Source of the DNA: CAZSHX01 sp964606895
GTDB taxonomy: Bacteria; Bacteroidota; Ignavibacteria; Kapaibacteriales; UBA2268
Direction of reading: 5' to 3'
Length of the DNA stretch: 64,000 nucleotides
Assembly: GCA_964606895.1 (NCBI GenBank)
Contig: CAZSHX010000012.1
Location: 1-64,000, forward strand
Of this stretch, positions 35,327 to 44,454 are shown piece after piece. The position numbers and the translations under genes were made by a program. The notes under the pieces are model-generated. The model did not search any database, was not told where the DNA came from, and saw only the letters and a program-made list of their open reading frames with translations. Within the stretch, counting starts at the first letter, position 1, and every line of letters begins with the position of its first letter.

Positions 35327-36043
35327 TTATTTTAAATGAACTCCAAGAACCATCCGGAAAAAGAATTCGGGTTTTCCTTCAGGAACTTTTCCCAGCATAA
35401 AAGTAGGAGCAAAGGCAATCCATAGTCCGCCAAGTCCATGTGCGATTACGGGAGCAATAAAATGACCGTCTTTATCGCCTTTCAATTCCACACCTGCTCT
35501 TAATGTCTCGCTGAATTCATAGCTCATACCAAAAGCATAACCCGGAATAATTTCGAGTTCATGTTCCTTTTCTAACTCAATCATAGGATTCAAAGAAAAA
35601 TTCAGACCTCCCAAATCTTTGGAAAGAATAAGTTTGGCTTCCAGCTTATTGGTAGTAAAATCGGGAACCCCTTCGTACTCAAGATAAATCAGCGGGTCAA
35701 CAAACCATTTCCCTTTATCGCCCAATCTGTATCTTGCTCGTAACTGAAAACCGTCATAATCAAGGGATTTACCGGGGCTTTGGCTGAAATTTTGGTAAAT
35801 TGCGAAATCGAATCTGTCGGTCATGCCGATTTCAAGTTCAACTCTGTGCTGAGAAGTAGTATTATTCTTGAAATTCTGAAAATTTGTTGATGAAATAGTA
35901 TTATAATACTCCAATTCGGCAGTTCCTTTTTCAAGAGTCTGATACTGATAAGTCCAAACATAAAATCTGCGGTCGGCTTTTACTTCGGTAAAAACCAAGA
36001 AAGCAAGAAATACGAGACATATTTTTAAAACTATTAAACGCAT
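35327..36043 (-). CDS. outer-membrane beta-barrel protein of unknown role
   Basis: The 238-residue product has a signal peptide (MRLIVLKICLVFLAFLVFTEVKA). Regular amphipathic beta strands follow, such as GTAELEYYNTI, HRVELEIGMTDRFDFAIYQNF, FQLRARYRLG and LRAGVELKG, and the end is FRMVLGVHLK. That pattern fits a small outer-membrane barrel. The family is not one I can name. It lies divergently from the flagellar cluster, separated by 274 bases that hold a candidate sigma-54 promoter facing the other way, and upstream of the M48 protease gene. No function is assigned. Confidence 0.55.
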   Translation of the reverse strand: MRLIVLKICLVFLAFLVFTEVKADRRFYVWTYQYQTLEKGTAELEYYNTISSTNFQNFKNNTTSQHRVELEIGMTDRFDFAIYQNFSQSPGKSLDYDGFQLRARYRLGDKGKWFVDPLIYLEYEGVPDFTTNKLEAKLILSKDLGGLNFSLNPMIELEKEHELEIIPGYAFGMSYEFSETLRAGVELKGDKDGHFIAPVIAHGLGGLWIAFAPTFMLGKVPEGKPEFFFRMVLGVHLK

Positions 36044-36255
36044 TACGAATCCTTTATTAATTATTTAGTTAATACGAATATTTTATTTAGTACAAACTTA
36101 ATTATTAATATTTCTAAAATCAAATATTTAATATTTTTGTCAATTATATGTTTTTCTGAATATCTGGCTGTCTAATTTTCGCCATGGTCTAATTTTAACC
36201 ACATTTTTTTTATGAGTAAAATCCCAAAAGTGGCTTTTTATCGGCTTTTTCTCTT

Positions 36256-36271
36256 TGGCACTAAATTTGTT
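36256..36271 (+). promoter_or_regulatory. candidate sigma-54 promoter of the flagellar cluster
   Basis: TGGCAC (36256-36261), five bases, then TTGTT (36267-36271) matches the -24/-12 consensus TGGCAC-N5-TTGC with exact spacing and one change (T for C). It lies about 47 bases before flgB. Transcription would begin near 36282. Confidence 0.45.
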
Positions 36272-36317
36272 AATGTCTATTTACGTTGTAAAATTTTTCT
36301 TTGGAATGGTTAAATAG

Positions 36318-36740
36318 ATGCTGTTTTCTGACTATATTTATAAATCGCGGTTGCCTTTGTTCAGCAAAGCCCTGGATGCGTATGCACTCAGGCAGAAAAC
36401 AATTGCAACGAATATAGCCAATGCAACAACTGAAGGATACAAGCCACAGAAAGTCAGATTCGAAGAATTTTTTCAGGGTGCTGTTAGCCCCGCTAAAGGA
36501 ACTATAACAGGTGAATCCGGCATTTCTATGGGAAGTCAAAGTTATGACGATGTGAAGGCAGAAACCTATACACCTGAAGTTCCGGAGGGAGAGAAATTTT
36601 TTGGCGGCGAAAGCCACGTAAATATTGACCGTGAGATGTCTGATATGGCTCAGAACCAGATTCGATTCAGATTTGCATCGAGAATGGTGAAGAGGTATTT
36701 TAGCGGACTGAACACAGCGATTACAGGTTTCAAAGAGTAG
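36318..36740 (+). CDS. flgB: flagellar basal-body rod protein FlgB
   Basis: The 140-residue protein has the rod-protein N-terminus SKALDAYALRQKTIATNIANATTEGYKPQ (about 14-42), with the conserved NIANxxTxGYK. The C-terminal helix DREMSDMAQNQIRFRFASRMVKRYFSGLNTAI also fits. FlgB polymerises as part of the proximal rod and is exported by the flagellar type III system without a signal peptide. It is the first gene of the cluster and follows the sigma-54-like site. Its length matches the family. flgC comes 73 bases later. Confidence 0.95.
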   Translation: MLFSDYIYKSRLPLFSKALDAYALRQKTIATNIANATTEGYKPQKVRFEEFFQGAVSPAKGTITGESGISMGSQSYDDVKAETYTPEVPEGEKFFGGESHVNIDREMSDMAQNQIRFRFASRMVKRYFSGLNTAITGFKE

Positions 36741-36813
36741 ATGCGTATAATTACTTACGTATTAATACCTATTTACTTATTGGAATTTTTTGTTTAATTT
36801 TACATTGTAAATT

Positions 36814-37296
36814 ATGGCTGAAAGTATTTTTTCGACATTTGATATTAGCGGACAAGGGATGAGCATTCAAAGAAAGAGGCTCGCCGCTGTTGCTAAGAAT
36901 ATTGCAAATGTCAACACAACAAAAGGACCTGACGGTCAGCCTTACAAAAGGGAGATTGTCACAGTCAAAGCAGGTGGGAATAATTCCTTCAGCAATGAAC
37001 TTAAGACTCAGCTGAGTATTGGCGGAACAAATAATTCTTTGGGAGGAACATCTTTTCTTTCGAATCAAAGTTCGCCAGATACGATTCTGGAAGCTCAAAC
37101 GGAATTTGACAGTTCAACAAGGATGGTATATGACCCTTCTCATCCGCATGCGGATAAAGAGGGTTACGTGAAAATGCCGAATATAAATATCGTAACCGAG
37201 ATGGTTGAGATGATTAGTGCACAGAAATCTTTTGAAGCGAATACGGGAGTTATCGAATCTGCAAAAAATATTGCACGTGATTCACTTGAAATTTAG
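36814..37296 (+). CDS. flgC: flagellar basal-body rod protein FlgC
   Basis: The 160-residue protein opens with FDISGQGMSIQRKRLAAVAKNIANVNTT (about 7-34). It has the central DPSHPHADKEGYVKMPNINIVTEM and ends EMISAQKSFEANTGVIESAKNIARDSLEI. This is the complete FlgC pattern. FlgC forms the proximal rod with FlgB and FlgF. It is slightly longer than the usual 135-150, with a Ser/Asn-rich middle (NNSFSNELKTQLSIGG). The ATG lacks a strong ribosome binding site. Confidence 0.95.
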   Translation: MAESIFSTFDISGQGMSIQRKRLAAVAKNIANVNTTKGPDGQPYKREIVTVKAGGNNSFSNELKTQLSIGGTNNSLGGTSFLSNQSSPDTILEAQTEFDSSTRMVYDPSHPHADKEGYVKMPNINIVTEMVEMISAQKSFEANTGVIESAKNIARDSLEI

Positions 37297-37329
37297 TGTT
37301 ATTTTTATTAATTAATTTGCTTGTAACAA

Positions 37330-37659
37330 ATGAGAATCAGCGATCCTATAAAAGCATATACTAACCAGTCGGGCAGTGGCTCCACTGGCTATGTGCGTTT
37401 ACCGGAAGACCTGAGAACAAATAGACCCGCTGAAACTGTTACTCCAAAACCCGCTCCTGTTGCGGATAGAACTTTGGACAAAGCAAATAGTTCTTTAAAG
37501 GATACCGGAAAACTAATTACCCGTCAGGAAAGGGACTTTTTCATTAAAATGTTTCCCGAAAATTCTGACAAGCTTGAAAAGCATGTACTGTTCAATCGTA
37601 ACGGCAGACTTCAGACCCATAATGTGCAAAAGGGTTCTATTATTGACCAGAAGGCATAG
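37330..37659 (+). CDS. unknown small protein encoded between flgC and fliE
   Basis: The 109-residue protein has no signal peptide, no membrane segment and no family I know. The first half is low-complexity (Ser, Gly, Thr, Pro, including PAETVTPKPAPVADR). The second half is charged and probably helical (ITRQERDFFIKMFPENSDKLEKH), ending in LFNRNGRLQTHNVQKGS. A disordered N-terminus with a structured C-terminus recalls flagellar export chaperones, regulators or rod-associated factors, but no specific match is seen. The usual Bacillus-type order has fliE directly after flgC. Its place in the middle of the rod genes is the strongest hint to its work. Confidence 0.7.
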   Translation: MRISDPIKAYTNQSGSGSTGYVRLPEDLRTNRPAETVTPKPAPVADRTLDKANSSLKDTGKLITRQERDFFIKMFPENSDKLEKHVLFNRNGRLQTHNVQKGSIIDQKA

Positions 37660-37715
37660 TTTTTGTTTCTTGTTTTTTTTGTTCAGGATGAACATTTTTT
37701 TTGAAAGGATTTCCA

Positions 37716-38081
37716 ATGAATATCGGTGAATTAAGTCAATTTAAGCAATTCCAACCACTAGTTCAGCAGATGAACGAGTTGGGAAAACCGAAAGCTACTT
37801 CCGAAAATGGTGTTGGCGATACAATGACACCATTCATCAATACATCCAATTCTTCATCCGGACCAAGTTTTGTTGACACAATGAAACAATTTGTGGGAGA
37901 TGTTAATACACTTCATAAAGAATCTGCAGATCTTACAGAAAGCATGCTCAAAGGAGAACCTGTTGAGATACATGACGTTATGCTTGCGGCAGAAAAATCC
38001 AAAACAGCTTTTCAACTTCTGGTGGAAGTTAGAAATAGATTCCTCGATGTTTACAGAGAAGTTTCCAGAATGCAGGTTTAA
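37716..38081 (+). CDS. fliE: flagellar hook-basal body protein FliE
   Basis: I take the ATG at 37716, which has AAAGGA about 8 bases upstream; the frame is open 15 bases further to a TTG. The C-terminal half is diagnostic: SFVDTMKQFVGDVNTLHKESADLTESMLKGEPVEIHDVMLAAEKSKTAFQLLVEVRNRFLDVYREVSRMQV, a FliE domain ending in the conserved YqEvmrMqv. FliE joins the MS ring to the rod. At about 122 residues it is a little over the usual 100-115 because of a Ser/Thr-rich N-terminal stretch. It is followed 29 bases later by fliF. Confidence 0.93.
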   Translation: MNIGELSQFKQFQPLVQQMNELGKPKATSENGVGDTMTPFINTSNSSSGPSFVDTMKQFVGDVNTLHKESADLTESMLKGEPVEIHDVMLAAEKSKTAFQLLVEVRNRFLDVYREVSRMQV

Positions 38082-38110
38082 TCAACTTTTTTTTTCAATT
38101 TTAGGTAATT

Positions 38111-39892
38111 ATGGCAAAAACAGGTACTGTTGACCAGGCTCGAAATTTTTTTTCCAAACTGTCTCCCACTCAAAGGATTATAATCGGTGGTACTGTTGGT
38201 GCTGTTCTGGTAGCTATTATACTTATGGTTGTTTACTCTCAGCCCAAAAAAGAAATGGGGCTGTTGTTCAGCTCACTCGAACCTCAGGATGCTTCTAAAA
38301 TTGTATTAAAGCTGAAGGAAAAAAATATTCCTTATGAACTTAGCGAGAACGGAACTTCTATTTCTGTCGAGAAAAAACAAGTATATGAACAACGCTTAGC
38401 TCTCGCTGGCGACGGTTTACCCGAGCAAAGTACTGTGGGCTATGAGATTTTCGATAGAACTAATCTCGGTATGTCCGAATTTGTTCAAAAATTAAACTAC
38501 AGACGTGCTTTGGAGGGTGAATTAGCCAGAACAATCGGTGCATTGGATGAAATTAAAAAAGTTCGGGTTCATCTTGTTATTCCTGAAAAAGCTCTGTTTG
38601 ATAAAGACCAGAAACAACCCACTGCGTCGGTACAATTACATTTGAAGTCAGGAAAAAATTCAGGCAGAATTAATATTGAAGGAATTCAAAATCTCGTTGC
38701 AAGCAGTCTTGAAGGTATGAACACCAATTCAGTGGTTGTAGTTGACCAAAAAGGCAAAATCCTTTCTGCCAAACAACTTGATGAAAAATCTGCATCCGGC
38801 ATGTCCAATCGTCAGTACGAACAGCAGAAGAATGTTGATACCTATCTTTCCGGCAAGGTTCAATCTATGCTTGATGGTGTTCTCGGGCAGGGAAACGCTG
38901 AAGTTAGAGTTAATTCAGAACTTGACTTCACCCAAATTGAAAAAACAATAACCGATTTCGACCCTGCAAGACAAGTTGCACGAAGCGAACAAACCTCGAC
39001 GGATAATTCACTTGCAACGGATTCATTATCTTCAAAGTATGATTCACTTTACAACCATACAGTCAAAAACGGGAAGAATGGCGGTAACAGCACTATCAAT
39101 TATGAAATACCAAGTACTGTTGAAAAAATTATTCAGGAAGTTGGAAACATCAAAAGGCTTTCTGTTGCGGTTTTAATAAACGGCGGCACCAAAATCAACG
39201 AACAAAACGGGAAAAAGGTAATCCAGTACATTCCCCGTAACGAAGAAGAGATGCAAAAGCTTACTCAGGTTGTTAAAAATGCTGTTGGCTACGATCCCTC
39301 GAGAAATGACCAGGTAAGTGTTTTAACTGTCCCATTCGATTCATCGGTTCTTGAGGAAGACCTTAAAGAGACAAATGAATTCAAATGGTGGCAAAACCCC
39401 GATATGATAAAATTAATTGCATTATTGGTTGCTATGCTGATTGCAATTATATTAATGTATAGATTACTGCAATCCAAACATCTTAAAGAAAAGTTGAGAA
39501 TCGCTTTGAGACTGCCTGATGAATCGGGAAGAATTCTTGGAGAAGGTAAAGAACACGAAATAGAGCTTGAAGATATGGTTTTTGATGATGATGAAATGCT
39601 GATGCTTCCATCAGAAGCACCTGAACAACTTTTGCTCGCCGGCGAAAAAACACCAACATCGTCTGAGTCTTATAATGAAGACGAATTTTTTGGAATGTCG
39701 AACTTTGCCGAAAAACCGCGTCTTTCATTAGACAGCATCGTCAGATCAGAATTGAACGAAGATGCTTTGCTGAAAATGGAACTCCGATCCAAGGTAAAAG
39801 ATTATCTTGATGATAGTCCCCAGGAAGCTGTAAGGCTATTCCGAATCTTGCTTTCTCATGATTACGAAGAAAAACAATCCGGAAAAGATTAA
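38111..39892 (+). CDS. fliF: flagellar M-ring protein FliF
   Basis: The 593-residue protein has an N-terminal membrane segment (about 22-43) and the YscJ/FliF ring-building domain (LLFSSLEPQDASKIVLKLKEKNIPYEL ... GYEIFDRTNLGMSEFVQKLNYRRALEGELARTI). The FliF collar follows, then a second membrane segment near 430-455 and a cytoplasmic tail rich in Glu/Asp. The tail's end (LRSKVKDYLDDSPQEAVRLFRILL) binds FliG. FliF forms the MS ring in the inner membrane. AGG lies about 7 bases before the ATG. Confidence 0.95.
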   Translation: MAKTGTVDQARNFFSKLSPTQRIIIGGTVGAVLVAIILMVVYSQPKKEMGLLFSSLEPQDASKIVLKLKEKNIPYELSENGTSISVEKKQVYEQRLALAGDGLPEQSTVGYEIFDRTNLGMSEFVQKLNYRRALEGELARTIGALDEIKKVRVHLVIPEKALFDKDQKQPTASVQLHLKSGKNSGRINIEGIQNLVASSLEGMNTNSVVVVDQKGKILSAKQLDEKSASGMSNRQYEQQKNVDTYLSGKVQSMLDGVLGQGNAEVRVNSELDFTQIEKTITDFDPARQVARSEQTSTDNSLATDSLSSKYDSLYNHTVKNGKNGGNSTINYEIPSTVEKIIQEVGNIKRLSVAVLINGGTKINEQNGKKVIQYIPRNEEEMQKLTQVVKNAVGYDPSRNDQVSVLTVPFDSSVLEEDLKETNEFKWWQNPDMIKLIALLVAMLIAIILMYRLLQSKHLKEKLRIALRLPDESGRILGEGKEHEIELEDMVFDDDEMLMLPSEAPEQLLLAGEKTPTSSESYNEDEFFGMSNFAEKPRLSLDSIVRSELNEDALLKMELRSKVKDYLDDSPQEAVRLFRILLSHDYEEKQSGKD

Positions 39893-39945
39893 ATAAACGA
39901 AAAATTCGTTATTGCTTCTGATAAAATCAATAATTAAGTGTTAAA

Positions 39946-40968
39946 ATGAAATCTAAAGATGTTAAAATAGAAAATCTTACCGGGAGACAGAAAGCTGCTA
40001 TATTGCTTATGTCTATGGATGTGGATACCTCCGCTAAGGTTTTCAAAGAACTTGATATTAAAGAAGTTGAGCAAATTGCTGTCGAAATAACAAACCTGAA
40101 AGACCTCAGTTCGATGGTGGTCGAGAACGTTATTGAAGAATTCTATCAGTTAATGACGGCACAGAATTACTTTGTTGAAGGCGGTTTGGATTATGCTCAG
40201 TTACTTTTGGAAAAAAGTTATGGTATTGACCAGGCAAAGAATCTGATTGAAAAAATCAGAGTTCTTACAACTGTCAGGGGTTTCAGTATCTTAAAAAAAG
40301 CTGACCCGCAACAGCTTGCAAGCTTTTTATCAAAAGAACATTCCCAGACAATTGCACTTATTCTTTCGCATCTTCCTCCTGACCAGTCTGCTGAAGTTTT
40401 AGCCGAATTTAATGAACAGCTTCGTGCTGATTCTGTTATGCGTATTGCAAAACTCGGGAAAGTATCGCCTCAGCTTCTAAGTCAGATTGAGCATGTTGTG
40501 GATCAGGTAGCCGAATCAACTCTTTCGCAGAATATGGCAATTGCAGGCGGTGCCCAGCTTGTTGCAAATATCCTTAACAAGAGCAATAATGCTGTTGCAA
40601 AAGCTATGCTTGAAAATATTGAAGATAAAGACTATTCTTTGTCAATTGAAATTAAACGATTAATGTTCCTCTTTGAAGATATTATTACAATTGATGATAA
40701 AGGTATTCAGAGAATTTTACGTGATGTTGACAAACGTGACCTTGCTCTTGCTTTGAAGGTTTCTGACGAAAAAATCAAGCAAAAGATTTTCAAAAACATG
40801 TCCGAACGTGCTTCTGCAGTGGTTCGTGAAGAGCTTGAATTTATGGGTCCTGTGAAATTGAAAGAGGTAGAATCTGCTCAGATGAGAATAGTTGACGTAA
40901 TCAAAAAATTAGAAGAGACCGAAGAAATTGCCATCGGAGGCAGAGGTAAAGAAGATATATTTGTTTAA
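39946..40968 (+). CDS. fliG: flagellar motor switch protein FliG
   Basis: The 340-residue protein has the N-terminal domain (LTGRQKAAILLMSMDVDTSAKVFKEL), the middle armadillo part and the C-terminal torque domain. The torque domain carries the charged helix MFLFEDIITIDDKGIQRILRDVDKRDLALALK and the end SERASAVVREELEFMGPVKLKEVESAQ. The middle EHPQ motif, which contacts FliM, is EHSQ here (131-134), a single change. FliG sits on the MS ring and takes up torque from the stator. Its length fits the family. Confidence 0.95.
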   Translation: MKSKDVKIENLTGRQKAAILLMSMDVDTSAKVFKELDIKEVEQIAVEITNLKDLSSMVVENVIEEFYQLMTAQNYFVEGGLDYAQLLLEKSYGIDQAKNLIEKIRVLTTVRGFSILKKADPQQLASFLSKEHSQTIALILSHLPPDQSAEVLAEFNEQLRADSVMRIAKLGKVSPQLLSQIEHVVDQVAESTLSQNMAIAGGAQLVANILNKSNNAVAKAMLENIEDKDYSLSIEIKRLMFLFEDIITIDDKGIQRILRDVDKRDLALALKVSDEKIKQKIFKNMSERASAVVREELEFMGPVKLKEVESAQMRIVDVIKKLEETEEIAIGGRGKEDIFV

Positions 40969-40988
40969 GAAACAGAAAAGATAAAAAT

Positions 40989-41831
40989 ATGCCTCATTAT
41001 AAATTAAAAATGCCCAAAAGACTTCAGAGAGTGGAAATTATTCGCTCTGAGGATGCTTTTTATGATGAATCGGATATTTTTGAACCTTTCGGGGATATGC
41101 CCGAAAGAGAAAAAAAGAGAAGGCGTAAAAATCTAAGTGAAGCTGAATTAAAAAAAAAATCCAGGACTTACTTTTTTGAAGAAAAATCTTTAGCCTCAAG
41201 TTCTGTCCCTATTCAGATTGACTTATCCAAAGCTCTTGCACAGCCTTTATCTATGGAGGAGGTTCAGGAAGAAATCCAGCATGCTTACGACCGCGGATTT
41301 GATGAAGCACAACAGCTTACAAGAACCACATTCGAAATCGAACTTCAAAAAAGACAGCATTGGATTCTAAATTTTGATACTGTTTTCAAGCAAATGCACA
41401 TTCAGTTTGCCCAAGAACTAAGAAATCTCGAAGAATCAGTAATCCCTCTATCTGTCTTGGTCGCAGGTCATATCCTTGAACGTGAAATTGAGGCTGATGG
41501 GAACATAGTTATTGAACAGGTAAAAAAAGCAATAAAATCAATTGATAATGACAATATCCTAAAAATTCATCTTCATCCCTATAACATAGAAATTCTCAAA
41601 AGTGTTAAAAGCACACTTGTCCCAGATTCCTCCAAACTCGAGAACATGGTAATAGTGGCAAATGAGAATATTGACCAGGGAAGTTGCATCATCGAAACTG
41701 CTTCAGGTTTAATTGATGCTACTTTCAAATCCCAGCTTGAAAAACTTAAACAATCTTTGGAAAATGCTTCTCATAAGCATTATATTGAGGATGAACTTCC
41801 TCCGGCATTTGATGAAACTGAAGAATTATGA
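40989..41831 (+). CDS. fliH: flagellar assembly protein FliH
   Basis: The 280-residue product is helical and charged, with a basic N-terminal third (REKKRRRKNLSEAELKKKS). The FliH C-terminal pattern is present: EREIEADGNIVIEQVKKAIKSI, then LHPYNIEILKS and NIDQGSCIIETASGLIDATFKSQLEKLKQSL. FliH dimers hold back and localise the FliI ATPase at the export gate. The assignment also rests on position: the stop overlaps the start of fliI by 4 bases, so translation is coupled. Confidence 0.85.
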   Translation: MPHYKLKMPKRLQRVEIIRSEDAFYDESDIFEPFGDMPEREKKRRRKNLSEAELKKKSRTYFFEEKSLASSSVPIQIDLSKALAQPLSMEEVQEEIQHAYDRGFDEAQQLTRTTFEIELQKRQHWILNFDTVFKQMHIQFAQELRNLEESVIPLSVLVAGHILEREIEADGNIVIEQVKKAIKSIDNDNILKIHLHPYNIEILKSVKSTLVPDSSKLENMVIVANENIDQGSCIIETASGLIDATFKSQLEKLKQSLENASHKHYIEDELPPAFDETEEL

Positions 41832-43159
41832 TAAATCCAGCTCTAATAAAATCCCGATTTGCTGATGTAATCCGCAATACTGACCCTGTCATTAAGAGCG
41901 GTAGGATTTCCAAGGTTATTGGTCTTGTTTTGGAAAGTGACGGACCAAAAGGTAAGATTGGCGAAGTATGCCTTTTAAGAGATCGAGACCAAAATGTAGT
42001 CAGCAGATCTGAAATTGTAGGTTTCAACAACAATAAAATACTTTCAATGATTTTGGGGGAACTTACGGATATCTCTCCCGGAATGGAAATTCTGGCAACG
42101 GGCGAATCGTTAAGTATAAATGTAGGAGATTATCTGCTTGGCAGAATTCTCGATGGGTTGGGCAATCCAATTGATGATAAAGGTCCGATACCAACTGATG
42201 CAAGAAGGTCAATATATTGCCAGCCTCCAAATCCATTATTTCGTCTTAGAATTAAAGAACCCATTGCGACAGGCGTAAAAGCAGTTGATGGGTTATTAAC
42301 CCTCGGCAAAGGACAACGTGTCGGGATATTTGCAGGATCTGGAGTAGGAAAATCTACATTATTAGGTATGATTGCCAGAAATACTTCAGCGGACATCAAT
42401 GTTATTGCCCTCATTGGTGAGCGTGGAAGAGAAGTGAGAGAATTTATCGAAAAAGATTTGGGAAAAGAAGGTTTGCAAAGGTCTGTTGTTGTTGTTGCAA
42501 CAAGTGATGCTCCTGCACTTGTCAGAGTGAAAGCCGGTTTGGTGGCGACAACAATTTCGGAATACTACCGGGATAGAGGAATGGATGTAATGCTCATGAT
42601 GGATTCTGTTACCCGTCTTGCAATGGCTCAGCGTGAGGTTGGTCTAACAATCGGAGAACCGCCTACATCAAAAGGATACACTCCTTCAGTATTTTCACTT
42701 CTTCAGAAAACCATGGAGAGAGCCGGAACTTCCAGAGTTGGTTCGATAACAGGACTTTATTCAGTTTTAGTTGAAGGTGACGATATGAACGAACCTATTG
42801 CTGATTCGGCGAGAGGAATATTAGACGGACACGTTGTGCTTTCCAGAAAAATGGCTTCAATGAATCACTATCCTGCAATTGACGTTCTTGAAAGTGTAAG
42901 CAGATGTATGGGCGATGTTATTCCACGAGAGCATTATGAATCATCAAAAATGCTGGTTGAGTTAATTGCAACTTACCGCTCTGCCGAGGATTTAATAAGT
43001 GTAGGTGCATATCAGAAAGGCACAAATCACAAGCTGGACAGAGCTGTTGCTTTAAATGATAACATAAACGGTTTTCTTCGGCAGAGAATAGATGACGCCG
43101 CGAATTACAGCGACACAGTGGCAGGAATAATCAATATTGTCAATCGGCAAAGTGCATAA
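41828..43159 (+). CDS. fliI: flagellum-specific ATPase FliI
   Basis: The 443-residue protein has Walker A GSGVGKST at 170-177 and LIGERGREVREFIE, the Walker B region DVMLMMDSVTRLAMAQREVGL, GEPPTSKGYTPSVFSLL and the C-terminal helical part ending in IINIVNRQSA. This is the type III secretion ATPase FliI, a relative of the F1 beta subunit. It forms a hexamer that drives unfolding and export of flagellar proteins. It overlaps fliH by 4 bases and is followed by fliJ after 31. Confidence 0.97.
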   Translation: MINPALIKSRFADVIRNTDPVIKSGRISKVIGLVLESDGPKGKIGEVCLLRDRDQNVVSRSEIVGFNNNKILSMILGELTDISPGMEILATGESLSINVGDYLLGRILDGLGNPIDDKGPIPTDARRSIYCQPPNPLFRLRIKEPIATGVKAVDGLLTLGKGQRVGIFAGSGVGKSTLLGMIARNTSADINVIALIGERGREVREFIEKDLGKEGLQRSVVVVATSDAPALVRVKAGLVATTISEYYRDRGMDVMLMMDSVTRLAMAQREVGLTIGEPPTSKGYTPSVFSLLQKTMERAGTSRVGSITGLYSVLVEGDDMNEPIADSARGILDGHVVLSRKMASMNHYPAIDVLESVSRCMGDVIPREHYESSKMLVELIATYRSAEDLISVGAYQKGTNHKLDRAVALNDNINGFLRQRIDDAANYSDTVAGIINIVNRQSA

Positions 43160-43190
43160 ATGATTTTTTGATTAATATATTTTGAAATAA

Positions 43191-43637
43191 ATGGCTAAAA
43201 AATTTTCTTTCAGGTTAGAAAAAGTTTTGAATCTGAGGACTCAGAAGGTTGATGAATTAAAGGAAGAATTGAACAGAATTTTGGTGCTAAGATACCAAAA
43301 AGACAGAGAAATTGAGGAGCGTGAATTATATTTGATGAGACTTCTTCATGCTAAAAAAGGTTTGATTAAAGCTTCGGAAGGTCAAACTCATTATAACCAT
43401 ATTAACTATGTAAAAGAAGAAATTGAAGTCTTAAAAAAAGAAAAAGAAAAGATTATTGAAATTGAAAATATTAGCAGGCAGAAACTAATAGAAGCGATGA
43501 AAGAAGAAAAAATATTAGAAAAATTGAAGGAAAAAAAGAAATTTATACATATCGAAGAAATTCGAAAAGAAGAAGTTAAAGTGCTTGACGAAGTAGCTCA
43601 GAACCGCTATATCAAAAATCAGGCATTGAATCAATAG
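43191..43637 (+). CDS. fliJ: flagellar export protein FliJ
   Basis: The 148-residue protein is almost all coiled coil, with the FliJ opening KKFSFRLEKVLNLRTQKVDELKEELNRI. Heptads run through VKEEIEVLKKEKEKIIEIENISRQKLIEAMKEEKILEKLKEKKK. FliJ is the central stalk of the export ATPase. Family identity comes from the RLEKVLNLR signature, its length, and its place right after fliI. Sequence outside the N-terminus is poorly conserved in the family. Confidence 0.85.
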   Translation: MAKKFSFRLEKVLNLRTQKVDELKEELNRILVLRYQKDREIEERELYLMRLLHAKKGLIKASEGQTHYNHINYVKEEIEVLKKEKEKIIEIENISRQKLIEAMKEEKILEKLKEKKKFIHIEEIRKEEVKVLDEVAQNRYIKNQALNQ

Positions 43638-43670
43638 GATTGACAAGAAACAAATTTCAAGGTACTCTGT

Positions 43671-44363
43671 ATGCCAAAAAAACAAGTGATTATAATAGTT
43701 TTAAGTATAGCAATTGCATCAATGCTGTTGCTGGCTTCTCTTTATGTTTTGTTCAAATATCCTCCTGAATTTCTGGGAATGAAAACCAATAACCCAATGA
43801 GAACCAATTCAGGGAAAGTTATGGAGGATGTTCCCGTAACTATTTCAAAAAACCAGCTTGACAATTATCAACTTCAGTTTCTGAAGTTTGATGTCCTTAA
43901 TGGTGAAAAACAATACCTTTGGAAATTCAAAAATCAGTTGATTGATTCTATAAGCAAACTACAAGACCAAATGAAACAACAGCAGTTGGCTAATAATAGA
44001 ACGACTGATTCAATCAGCAAAACGAAATTGAGATTTAATGAACTTCTTGATTCAATAAGCAAACTTAAGGTAATAAATGCTTCCGCCTCCTTAGAAGTAA
44101 AAAAGGTTCAAGACCAATTAAAAGAATACGAAAAGAATTTCGATTCGAGAATGGATTCTGTTAAAATAGCAAATCTTACTGAGTTTTCTAAAATTTATAA
44201 TAACTCCAATCCGGCAGAATTTGCCAAAATTCTTGAAAAAATTGATGAAAAGGATGCCGCCCGAATTTTGAAAATGATGTCCAAAAAGAAAGCTGGCAAG
44301 ATAATTGAGTTACTCTCTCCTGAACGCAGTCGGTCAATTTTGCTTCTCGGACAAAGTAATTAG
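43671..44363 (+). CDS. ylxF: YlxF/MotE-like flagellar membrane protein with MgtE_N-like end
   Basis: The 230-residue protein has one membrane segment near the N-terminus (VIIIVLSIAIASMLLLASLYVLF), a long periplasmic coiled coil (about 70-170) and a C-terminal MgtE_N-like module: FAKILEKIDEKDAARILKMMSKKKAGKIIELLSPERSRSILLL. This is the same arrangement as B. subtilis YlxF and alphaproteobacterial MotE, which lie in the flagellar operon and help the stator or hook machinery. Its position between fliJ and fliK is that of ylxF. AAGG lies about 10 bases before the ATG. Confidence 0.75.
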   Translation: MPKKQVIIIVLSIAIASMLLLASLYVLFKYPPEFLGMKTNNPMRTNSGKVMEDVPVTISKNQLDNYQLQFLKFDVLNGEKQYLWKFKNQLIDSISKLQDQMKQQQLANNRTTDSISKTKLRFNELLDSISKLKVINASASLEVKKVQDQLKEYEKNFDSRMDSVKIANLTEFSKIYNNSNPAEFAKILEKIDEKDAARILKMMSKKKAGKIIELLSPERSRSILLLGQSN

Positions 44364-44402
44364 AGCCCAACTGATGTTCAATCAAATAGTTAAATGATGT
44401 TT

Positions 44403-44450
44403 TGGAGATGGAATCTCCATATTTTTATAATTTTTTGTGCATGGATGCAC
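44403..44450. repeat. two adjacent palindromes directly before fliK
   Basis: TGGAGAT (44403-44409) pairs with ATCTCCA (44413-44419), and GTGCAT (44437-44442) with ATGCAC (44445-44450); AT-rich sequence with two T-runs lies between. The second hairpin ends only 4 bases before the fliK ATG, and no Shine-Dalgarno sequence is left there. It may attenuate transcription or translation of fliK, or be a repeat insertion. Confidence 0.6.
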
Positions 44451-44454
44451 CTGA

